Shown here: positions 21,135-31,572 of the stretch, piece by piece
Position numbering within the stretch: position 1 is the first letter of the stretch
Layout of the letters: every line of letters begins with the position of its first letter
NCBI GenBank assembly: GCA_029990175.1
Contig: JARKIP010000065.1
Span: 22,794,501 to 22,858,500 of the forward strand
Length of the DNA stretch: 64,000 nucleotides
From: Petunia secreta
Taxonomy: Eukaryota; Streptophyta; Magnoliopsida; Solanales; Solanaceae
Direction: 5' to 3'
The notes under the pieces: generated by a model
What the model was told of the DNA's origin: nothing
The model's input: only the letters and a program-made list of their open reading frames with translations
Databases searched by the model: none
Made by a program: the position numbers and the translations under genes

Positions 21135-22275
21135 TTGGAAAGAATTCACCAAAATCTCCTTCTCGAGAAGCAAATGCTTGTGAAGCAATGATTACCTACA
21201 CAAATGATGATATCCTACTTGGGGAACCCCCTCATAACCAACCGTTGTTCATGGATGGATATGTGGATGAACAAACAATGAATAGAATCTTGATTTATGG
21301 AGGATCCGGAATTAACATTCAACCTATTCACATGATGAATGAACATGTCATCTCAAGAGAAGATTTGATTGAAAGTCGCTTGATGTTCTACGGATTAAAC
21401 CAACAGTTGCAAAGGGCCTTAGGTGCTAAAAAATTGACCATATTATATGAGAGATGACTTCAAATGCGTTGTTGTATGTGATCGACGCAAAGACTTTATA
21501 TAACATCTTGTTAGGAAGACCGTGGATACATGAGAACAAACTAGTGCCATCCACCTATCACCAATGCCTTAAGTATCGTGAAGATGGTATTGAGAAGAAG
21601 ATTATTGTTAATGACAAGCATTTACTGAATCTGAAGCGCACTGTGCTGAAGCTAAGTTCTACTTAAGAATATCGCGAATGAAGTAAAGACAATAATATCA
21701 CAATGACAGAAGATGCTAAGCTTGCAGTAAAAAAGGCTAAGATAGTAGGTGGGAAAGCAAAAGTTATAGCCGATGGAGATAGAAGCCACTCTAATCAAAG
21801 AAAATCGCGTAAACAATACTTTGCACCTTCAGGCATGAAAACAAGACCTATGCTCTGCTACATCCCAAAAATGAAGGAAAAGGACAGTCAAACATCCAAC
21901 CTACAAAATGACGTGCTGAACGGATGGACTCTTCCTGTCAAGAAGATTGATGCTTTGAAGTTATCCTCAAATATTCTTGGAGAGTTTGTGGCCTAAAATC
22001 CGCCGCAAAATAGTGCAGACCCCACAAAGCGCACAAGTGGGGGTTTTGATCCAAATGCTTCAAAGCTACTTGCAAAGGCTGGGTATGATCCCAACGAACT
22101 ATCTAAATTAGGAAAGCTCCTATAGAAGGTTCGATAAGGAAGTCACGAAAAAGAGTGGGCTAAAAAAAACCCCACCAGTTCGCATCTCAATAAGAAGGGC
22201 AAGCAGCAACTACATCACTACAAAAGATGAGTTCATCCATTCAAACAAAAGGAACTCTATCTTTAATCGACTCGG
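21135..22275 (+). pseudogene. Protease and linker of element K (active site lost)
   Basis: Residues MITYTNDDILLGEPPHNQPL and MNRILIYGGSGINIQPIHMM (21190-21340) are the retropepsin region of Tat/Ogre elements. The catalytic Asp of the usual DGGS/DSGA motif is Tyr (TAT, 21296-21298), a one-base change. The C-terminal half of the fold (NILLGRPWIHENKLVPSTYH, 21505-21560) is in another frame. Downstream Lys-rich spacer fragments (21703-22260) lead to RNSIFNRLGE, cut by the solo LTR at 22281. Confidence 0.8.
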
Positions 22276-22280
22276 AGAAC

Positions 22281-23673
22281 TGTCGTACCCTATTTCGAGC
22301 TCGATTACGTTTGAAGGTCGGGTTTGACTAAGGGTGACTCGTTTGTAAGAGTTTTGGAGTCGCCATCTAATAAATTGATCTAAGGTATATTAGGTCACCT
22401 AAATGTCTAAGGGTCTAAGTTAACTCCACGGAGTCATACCTAATAGAGATTCTAAGGTAAGAAACCCTTGTAACTCAAGAGGAAGGGGTTAGGCACTTCC
22501 CGCAGAGTTTTTCCATTATAAATTCGTACGGAGAGTGACACGAAAAGTGGTTCACGAACGGATTTAAATTTTTGGGATTTTATAAGCTAAACATACAAAT
22601 GGGTTTAAACATGCAAAGAATCCAAAGCAAACACATGGAACGTAGGTTGATTAAAGAGCAAATGAAACCCAAAGTTGTCTAATTCCCCAAGATTACATGC
22701 CCAAAAGACTAAAATAATTTGTAAAACAGAACAGTTCATGCCAAATTAACTCAAACGGCCTTACTATTACGAAAAAATTTCACTGCGTGCCCTCAATAAG
22801 GAGTAGTTTTGAAAAAATGCCCGCGCTAAGAAATATTTTACAAAAATACCCTTTTTAACCCAACGTCAAGACTTCAAGGCAAAAATCTTGTAAGTCTTGG
22901 CAATTGTAAATACTTCAAGGGAAATACTGTTTTGCCAATACTGCAAGTTATATGGCGAGAATGCAGGGAAAGACTGGAAGGGGCATGCCTTGGAAATTTT
23001 CAAGACTTACTACCAAGTGCGGCAAGTGTTGCCTTTTGTCAACACTTTAAAGGTAAGTGTTGACAAATAGAGAGGGGTCAAAGGCAAGTCTTGGCATTTG
23101 CCAAGACTTACGACCAAGTGCGGCAAGTATTTCCTTTTGCCAACACTTGAGGTTAAGTGTTGAAAAAAAGATAAGTATAAAGGCAAGTCTTGGCCCCGTC
23201 CTAAAAACTTGATAGGGGTGTTTTCGTCCGAATTTTTTTTCATTAAATCTTAATAGGAAAATTTTTGAAAAACCCATGTTAGCGCGGGTAAAAAGGCAAA
23301 CCATTTCTTATGGTGTCATATTTTTGCAAATAGGCCTACTATTACTGTTTGCATAATTAGGCAATTGCGGATTTGCATTAACGGCCCAAGCCTGCTACCT
23401 AGTTGCAATTTTAGCTGCTGATTTGAATCTGAAATTTCAGGAGGCTAAAAATTCAATACTCACTCAAAATCAGTTTATTTTTGCAAATTCTGAAATAAGT
23501 TAGTTATTGAAAAATACTAAAAACATAAACAAGATATTGCCCAAAATGTGATAATCAAAACGTAGGGACAATTGGAGATTATCGCATATAAGAAATGTAG
23601 CAACATTTCGGAGAGATGTTTGGACATTAATTTTTCAAACACTTTTCTCAAGTGACTTTTGTTTTGGAGTCGC

Positions 23674-23711
<38 letters not shown>

Positions 23712-26700
23712 GGTGTATCTGTGTTTTTATACATATAAATATACTTAAGTAGGAAAAACATTGTTATCTTTGTCAAAATGAGACAATCGATTGTAAAACT
23801 CAATACACAAAAGCAAACACACATAGATATATATTTTTGGGAAAACAACATAGCCGGGCAGTTTAGCAAAGAAAACACATGCAGATAATATTACAGTTAT
23901 AGTGACAGTTTTGCAAAAGTTGCATATTTTCTTATTTTTGTGTATTTCACTTGATCCCTAAAGCCTATATTTCTCTTTGCACAATATTAGTTAGTGTAAA
24001 GAGGATGTTTAGCTTTCATAAAATTTTCGGTTTCTTTATTTTCATAAAAATCAGGCCATGGTTCACAAAACTGGCAAAAACTGGTCGTTTCCACTGTTTT
24101 GCTGAAATAGGTCTCAATTGAGGCAGACTTGCAAAAATAATCCCTATTTCAAAAAATTCAGATTAAGTGCCCTTTAAATTTCAGACTTCTAACACCTGTT
24201 CTAATATTTAATGACAATGGTCCTCAGACCTCTATATGAAGTATTATTCCTCAACTTATCTACATTTTGCAGAAATAATAAAAGAAGTTAAGAAAATGGC
24301 CCATGCGTGGCTGTAGCTACTGTAGTAATAGCTTGCTGCCTTGAAAACATTTAGTATCAACACTTATGCTACTATTTACAACCTGTATCTTGTAACATAT
24401 ATACAAGCAGGGAACCCTATCAAATACAAAATGAAGTCCTAAGGGAATAGAAGGTTCCCTGAATACACCAAACAAATTGCAGAATTTGTTTTCATCACCC
24501 TTATGGTAGGCTTTAAACATGGCAGCCGTAGGCCTCTCCTTCCCTGCATAAATTTGCTAGTATTCCCGACCTTGACCTTTAAAGGCAAGATCTTAGTTCC
24601 CTGCATCCAAAAACTTTTGGTATAGTCTTATAGACTATTTATATACCCTGCAAACATAGTTACAAGTGGCAAAAAATGGAGGCCCAGAAAATAGGTAATC
24701 ATACAACACAAATTAGATTAACATGATGCCTCATAAGATTCAACAGCTATCTACCTTTGATGATTGTTTTGTACTGAATCAAGATGCAGCAGTAAGAATA
24801 GCCAGCAATAGCAACCAAAAACTACACATAAGCAGTGTTGAAACTCTTTGCTTTCTATAGTGAGCCTAAGCGAGAAATAAAGAGGAATAAAGTTTCTGCC
24901 TTGAGTATTCAGATGAGAAGAAGAATGATTTCAGCGTGTCCAAAATAGGAGAAAGGGGCTGCCTTTTATAGTTAGTAGTAGGAGACTAAAGAAGGAAAGA
25001 AAGGATTGTTTTATCAATCAAATAAAAATTATAGGAAATCATGTTTATATGTATTTTCTTAAAAGGGGTCAGTCAATTTTTTAAGAAAATAAAATAGAAT
25101 AAAATAAAAGAGTTGTCCCTTTTTTCTGAAATACTTCCACAAAAATCCATTGTCAAAAACTCACGCTCATAATCTTACTATACTGATTTCGATTTATTTT
25201 TCTTCAAATATCCTCAATCACCTTCAAATTTGAAAACTCTGACAATTTTGATTCAAAGTGGTAATTCAATTTTACCACAAAAAAGTCTAGGTACAAAAAG
25301 AAATCCTAATTATATCCTAATTCAAATATGAAGTGGTTGTATTCTTTCTCTTTCTGTAGTGTATTTCATACTTAAATTTAGCCTAAAATCAGTTCAAAAA
25401 CCCAACAATGTAAAAGAGAAGATCAAGTCAAAACTTGTAGCATAATTGTGTTCACACAGGTGCATATTTACATATGGTAAAGAGGGATTTCAGCATGTTC
25501 ATCAATCGTTTAATTCAATTTTATTTAATCAAACATTCAAAATTTGGAACACTATCGAAGGGAACCTGATAATACTATTTATGTGGCAATGAAATTTCCA
25601 ACAAGGCTATAGCTTTAATTTTCCTTTCTCACTTTCTGAATTCTAACAAGGTTAGAGGTACATAAAAGCATTATCAACACAGTATACTATTTTTTAATCG
25701 TAAGAGATCAATAGGCCGGAATGAGTGTAACAGTATTCCAGTTCAAAATCGATTCGACTAGCTCATAGTCTTATACAAAATATGGACAGATATTAACAGG
25801 GTAAAAATTAGTCCTAAGGGAATCATATACCTATTTCATTAAGCTAAAAGTGTGTGATTATAATCATTTTACTTTTCATGAAATGAAGCAAAGTATTCGG
25901 ACATGTGGTGTCATACAAGTTTACATATAAGTCTGACTGGCCCAATTCGTCTCTTGCTTGATTTGCGAGATTCGAGTTTGACAATTTTCATTTCCTGCCT
26001 TGTATGTATCATATCTACTCCAATTTGTTTTGATTGGTACATATTTTCCATAATTTTCTCGTTTTCTTGCTTTTCTTTTCAGGTGTCACGGGATAACAAA
26101 GAGGGAGAGGGTTTGCTCCCTTTTCAGAGTGAAAACGAGACAGAGAGAGAGAAAGGGAGGGGGCGACGTGAATGGGTGAGGAGGAAATGGTGGAGATGAG
26201 GTGCATTTGGCCTGATTTTTGGCTGAAGGGAGAGAGGGAGTGTTTTAGGGTTTAGAAAAGTGAGGAAGTAGTGTGCAATTAAAAATGGAAAAGGGGTTTC
26301 TAGCCATTGGACGAGCAATGGGCAGACGAGATGGCGCCATGTGGCGCCTGCAAGGTGAATGTGTATGCAGCCATGTAGGAGTGTATGTGTTAAGTGTATA
26401 TGTATATAAGTGTATATGTATATGTGAGTTAATTTTGTTAATAATGAACATTAAAATGCTAATAAATGGAAAAATAATTAAAAAAATATAGGATAATATA
26501 GATAACATAGCAAAGGACAATAGTTAACTCAAAATAACTATGAATGGGTTTAAATAGTGTTAGATAGGTAAATAATAATCATAAAAATAGATACTTAAGT
26601 GTGGTAACTATGAAAATGGTTATAAAATTGAGAAAATATTTTGAAAATAACCTAAACGACGTAATTATTTAATATAATAACATTTAAACTGATGTCGTAT

Positions 26701-26839
26701 ATAAATATGGGATTGATGATAAAGGTGATACAGATAAATGCATTATATCTAATGCAATTTTGTCTGAGTAATTAATAATGTATTTTTAAATTAAATATGG
26801 ACAATCACGAAAAGAGAGGGATAAATTTTGGTGTCAACA
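22281..26839 (-). mobile_element. Ogre-like solo LTR (4.56 kb), target duplication AGAAC
   Basis: It runs from TGTCGTACCC to GTGTCAACA with AGAAC at 22276-22280 and 26840-26844. The Ogre LTR blocks GGAGTCGCCATC and GAAGGGGTTAGGCACTTCCC lie at the left. Its removal rejoins the flanking pol frame of element K. Internal features are palindromes at 23038-23109 and a (TA)n run at 23677-23708. It contains no coding sequence; ORFs of 60-98 codons within it are incidental. Confidence 0.9.
23677..23708. repeat. (TA)n microsatellite
   Basis: About 16 TA dinucleotides within the solo LTR 22281-26839. Confidence 0.95.
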
Positions 26840-26844
26840 AGAAC

Positions 26845-27468
26845 CAACTACAAGAAGTTTAGTCTTTGATAGATCGGAACTGTTGAAGAAGAGAAACAAG
26901 CTGCAAATGAATAATGTAGATGCTAAGATCCCTATACCTCCTAACATCCCAAAACTTTTAAGAGATTTCCAAAGTCTAATCCCTTCAAGGATGAAGCGTC
27001 AAGAAAAAGTGGTAGTTTCATGTGGATAGGAGTTAAAGGCAAAGAGTCACACTATAGTCCACACAAAAGAGCGTGAGAAAGATGAAGAAAACATGTGCTC
27101 TTCATATTACATCATAGAAAAAGAAGAGAAAAATGCTTTATATCTAAATTATGTCAAGAATGAGTTGGAGGATATTTCTTGGTGTCAGCACATATCTTTA
27201 AACGACGGGGATCCGCAGGAAGATGAAGATGCAAATGATGCTCCGCCTGAGCTTGAAGAATGAGTGAAGCAGACAATTGGTGCATTAAATAAAATCAACC
27301 GAGGCATAGATGAAGAACCAAGACCCACCTATATAAGTGCTTTGCTAATGAAGGATGAAGAAATTGCTTATGTAGAACTTCTCAAGGAGTATAGGGATGT
27401 CTTTGCTTGGAGCTACAAAGAGATGCCTGGCTTAGACCCTAATGTTGCAGTCCATCATCTGGAGGTTA
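26845..27468 (+). pseudogene. Start of pol of element K (broken)
   Basis: It continues the frame from before the solo LTR: TTRSLVFDR near 26850, then NELEDISWCQH near 27165 and EYRDVFAWSYKEMPGLDP (27385-27440), the conserved block just upstream of the RT domain in Tat/Ogre elements. Two in-frame stops are visible (near 27027 and at 27261). It is cut at 27473 by the next solo LTR. Confidence 0.8.
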
Positions 27469-27473
27469 GAAGT

Positions 27474-29013
27474 TGATAGCATCCATGGAAGAAGAACTCA
27501 AATAAAATGACTTGGATGAATCTTTAGAAGATCTTGGAAGGATTTTGATGAGATCTCAAACAAAGAAACTTCAAAGTAGGCAAATTGGAGTCAACTGCAA
27601 AGAAGGAGTGTCTAGTTTTGGAGGAAAATCTCAAGTCAAAGAGGATCTTTTGATGAAGTGTTATAATAATGTTATGGTCTAAATTGAGGTACAAGATGAT
27701 GAAGATTCAAGTAAAAATTACTGTAATTTAAAGTAGATAAGTTGGCGTCCAAATCTGTCCAATTTCGGACTAATTGAGGAGCTAATGTGTGTCGAACTTG
27801 CTGCCCAAGAAACACTCACATATGTCACGTTTTTGGCCTATAAAAGGAGTTAAGGATGATCAAAGAATTTTCAGGAAGTATACTCCAAATTGCTTGCAAG
27901 TTGCTATAATGATTTCCTAGTTTAAGTAGGATTTGTTTACTAAATTAACTAGGATTTGTTCTCCTAGAATAATTAGGATTTGATTCCAATATTAACAAGG
28001 ATTAATTTACCAAGTTTATTTAGGTTATTATTTACTTTTCCTAGTTTATTTTTGATTTACTTTCTTTTCCTATCTAATTAGGATTTTCATTCCTAGTTGG
28101 TGTCTTTTCCTATTTCATTATTACTTAGAAACCATATTTGAGTAGGATTTGGTATGGCATATGGCCAGCCCCTACTCCTATATAAAGTAGTTATTATGAA
28201 TAAAAATTGAGAGGTTTTCTCTTACACTTTTGTGCGTGTGGCTACTCTTGGATTTATCTTTCAACCTTCAAGTCTACACTTTTAGACAATGAGTATTAGT
28301 TTACCTAGTTTATTTAGGCTATTATTTACTTTTTCTAGTTTAGTTTTGATTTACTTTCTTTTCCTATATAATTAGGATTTTCTTTCCTAGTTGGTTTCTT
28401 TCCCTCTTTCATTATTACTTAGAAACTATATTTGAGTAGGATTTTGTAAGGCCTATGGCCAGCCCTTACTCCTATATAAAGGGGTTATTTTCATTATTTT
28501 TAGAGACAATATAGAGAATTTTCATGATGAATAAAAACTGAAAGGTTTTCTCTTGCACTTTTTTGTATGTAGCTACTCTTGGATTTATCTTTCAACCTTC
28601 AAGTCTACACTTTAAGGTGATGATGTATTTCTTCTTAAATCTTTAGATTACTTTTAGGTTATCAGGAAAAGTGGTAAATATTATTTTACTGTTATTCCTT
28701 GTTACTCTAAAGGGGGTCGGGATTCTATAATATACTTCTTGGGTTATTCTCAACCAAAGGCGGTTAGCAATTGTTGTTGTTAGGAGTTTTTTCTCAAGAT
28801 TTAGATTTGTCTTGAATTTCTAGATTCATTCTTGATGTTCATGATCCGTTCTGGAATAAGAAACTCTTTCTTGAATTCATTCTATCTTTGTTTTCAGTTC
28901 TTTTAACGTTTTTAGCTTGATTTATTTAGCTTCCACTCATTTCATTAAATGTCATTATCAAATTCTTGGATCCATATCATGAGAATTATCGAGAGGTATC
29001 GTGATTTTTATCA
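27474..29013 (+). mobile_element. Solo LTR (1.54 kb) with duplicated promoter, target duplication GAAGT
   Basis: It begins TGATAGCATCC and ends TTTTTATCA, with GAAGT at 27469-27473 and 29014-29018. Two TATATAAA boxes lie in equivalent positions (28179-28186, 28473-28480) because about 300 bp around the promoter is tandemly duplicated. The forward TATA boxes followed by GAATAAAAA-type signals support plus orientation. There is no coding content. Confidence 0.85.
27990..28615 (+). repeat. Tandem duplication of an LTR promoter block (about 294 bp offset)
   Basis: TTTGATTTACTTTCTTTTCC recurs at 28051 and 28345, and the TATAAA boxes are 294 bp apart. The second copy has about 37 extra bases after its TATA box (TTTTTAGAGACAATATAGAG). 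Confidence 0.85.
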
Positions 29014-29018
29014 GAAGT

Positions 29019-29800
29019 GGTACTCATCCTATTAAGAAAAGCCAACTTCGCTTCAGAGCTAGTACCCTTGATTGAGAATGATGTCAACAAGCTCATCGAG
29101 AGCAGTTTCTTTCAAGAAGTCAAGTATCCTACTCGGATTTCGAGTATAGTCCCTGTAAAGAAGAAGAATGGCCCAATTTGATTTTGTATCGATTTTAGAG
29201 ATCTCAACAATGCATGTCCTAAGGATAAATTTCCACTCCCCATCCCAGAACTCATGATTGATGCTACTACTAGTTATGAGGAAATGTCTTCTATGGATGG
29301 CTCATTCGGCTACAATCAGATTCGTATGACCTATGGATGAAGAATTCACAGCGTTTCGATCTCCTAAGGGGATTTACTACCTCAAGATGATGTCATTTGA
29401 CCCGAAGAATGCTAGAACTACCTACCAAAGAGCTATTCAAAATATCTTTGAGAGCATGCTTCACAAAAATGTCGAATGCTATGTTGATGACATGGTGGTG
29501 AAATCAAGAAACAAGGAGGATCACCTGAAGGACACGAGAATGGTGTTTGAATTGATGCGAAGATACAATATATGAATTAATTCTTTGAAATACGCGTTCG
29601 TAGTTACTTCTGATAAATTCCTTGGTTTTATAGTTTGACATCGAGGGATTGAAATTGATCAAGCTCAAGCTGATGTGATTTTGAAGATGCCGGACCCTAG
29701 AAATATCCACAACTAAAAAGTCTACAAGGGAAGTTGCGTATCTTAGGAAATTCATGTTAAATCTAGCCAAAAGATATCAACCATTCAGTCGTCTTATAGG
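29019..29800 (+). pseudogene. Reverse transcriptase of element K (broken)
   Basis: Recognisable RT blocks in order: ELVPLIENDVNKLIES (29056), ISSIVPVKKKNGP (29140), FRDLNNACPKDKFPLPIPEL (29197), MDGSFGYNQIRM (29295), GIYYLKMMSFDPKNARTTYQ (29370) and the catalytic loop CYVDDMVVKS with YVDD at 29480-29491. Frameshifts lie near 29050 and 29325 and stops at about 29180 and 29572. YVDD is intact but the gene cannot be translated as a unit. Sequence breaks off after YQPFSRL (29775-29797), where RNase H should begin. Confidence 0.9.
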
Positions 29801-29829
29801 CATATATGACAACTCCTTTACTCACTTGT

Positions 29830-30216
29830 TTGAAGCAGTTTTGCCACCAGAACATCAAATACAATCCTTGAGACTTGCTATCCTAGAAGGGCTCACTAAT
29901 GAAGAAAATGCTTCTTACACCTTCAAGAGTTGGAAGTCAGCTCAACAAAGCCTTGAATGTTATTAAGCTCGTCTATCCCATGCTTCTAATAAAAAGGTTC
30001 ACAGAGGTCTTTCCAGGTTGGTGATCAAGTTTTTGCAGTAAGAAGGCCCATCATCACCTCCCACATATCTGGGGGCAAGTTCACTACAAAATGGAACGCA
30101 CCATATGTTGTGCAAGAAGTTTATTCAAGTGGTGCTTATAAGCTTATTGATGCTGAAGAAAAAATAATCAGCCCCATCATGGGAAATTCTTGAAGAAGTA
30201 CTATCCTTGAAGAAAA
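29830..30216 (+). pseudogene. Integrase C-terminus of element K, joined by deletion
   Basis: FEAVLPPEHQIQSLRLAI and EGLTNEEN (29829-29910), then SFQVGDQVFAVRRPI and KWNAPYVVQEV (30008-30130) are C-terminal integrase blocks of Tat-type elements. RNase H, the zinc-binding HHCC region and the DDE core are missing; the junction with RT lies between about 29798 and 29829. Frameshifts occur near 29900 and 29965. Confidence 0.8.
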
Positions 30217-30440
30217 TTTCTCCTTGATGCACGAACCTAAACTGCAACTTGATAATCTCCTTGATGCACGAGCCTAAGCTGTAAGTTGATAATCTCCTTG
30301 ACGTACGAGCCTAAACTGCAAGTCGTTACGCTCCTCCATGTAAGAGCTTAAACTACAAATCGCCATGCTCCTTTGATGCACTAGCATAAACTGCATATAA
30401 CCCTGGGCTCGCAAGAGTCTAGACTGTGCACGACCTGGAA
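30217..30440 (+). repeat. Short tandem repeat after pol
   Basis: Four or five imperfect units of about 50 bp built on CTCCTTGATGCACGAGCCTAAACTGCAA. The tail of pol runs directly into it. It is probably part of the element K 3' region. Confidence 0.7.
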
Positions 30441-31572
30441 AATAATAAAAAATAAAGGTCTGCTATATTTAAAACCTCGAATGAGGCGGCCTAAGCAAAA
30501 GTTAGGACAACAATTTTAAAATAAAAAAAACATCATCTACTATGTACTACGTAATAACTTGATCCTCTTCAGCGAGGTTCGTAGGCAGCTTAGAGCTCAA
30601 ATTCCAAGTTCAGTCGCCCAAAATGAAGAAAAGTTCTTTTCCCTGTCAAGTTTCATAGTTTTATAGGTCAAGTTTTAATTGACAAAGCTTGCTAATCGAA
30701 AGGAAAAAAAACATGATTACTTGGCAAGGTGTTTCGAATTCTGAGTCATGCTCAAAATATTATCCTAGAAAAATTTTGAGAGACTTGACTCAAGATATTT
30801 GGAATGTATAAAGCCCTTCATGTCTAGTATCTAGTTATCAATGCAGTTCGTGATTTAAATACTAATGCATCCAGATATGACATTTTCCTTAGTGATGACG
30901 TGTTGCCCTGAAAATCTTCACGGGGTAGAATCAAAATGAGAATTAAAAAAAAATTACCAAAAACAATCCCAAAGGATTTTAACTCAAAATTCTGGATATT
31001 GCTTAGGTCTTGAAGTCTAGGAGGCCCGTGCATCAAGATATGACTTTTTTTGGTGAAGCCGCAAAAATCTAGGATTGTCAGCGAGATAAGAAGCAAAGCT
31101 AGTTAAAAAATAATATCTAGGACGATCTTGAAGGATTTAATTTTGGATATGCTCTAAATCTTAAAGTCTAGTTTCTGGAAAATTAAATGGCTCATGATTC
31201 GAAGTTTTGTGCCTCAAGATATAATTGTTTTTGGCAAAGCTCCGCAAAACCAAAATTGTCTGCGTGGTAGAACTCGTACATGAATTCAAAAATTCATCTG
31301 GAACGATTATGATAGTTTCCATTTTCGAGTTTAGGATACATTGTAATTTTTGAAGTCTAGTTTATGGAAAATTCAAATTTTTAAGAGTTGCGCTATTTGA
31401 ATATAATGTGGAAATTAGAAGACACAATTACAAAAATGGGATACAATATAATGCAAAAGCGAACGAGTTTTATTAATGATAAAAACATCCACTACTAAAT
31501 TCAATACAAGAAGTAAAATAGGAAAACTAAGATAATGTTGGTAGCCTAATCTAGAGATAGCTTGAAATTGAG
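30441..31572. other. Non-coding 3' region of element K
   Basis: AT-rich and without a supported ORF. Phrases such as TCTAGTTTATGGAAAATTCAA and GGAAAATTAAATGGCTC recur loosely, suggesting old internal repetition. Nothing else is recognised. Confidence 0.4.

Noticed and set aside
20945..21457. A 170-codon gene
   Set aside because: Its first third is solo-LTR sequence and the rest is the broken protease; it is a chimera created by insertion.
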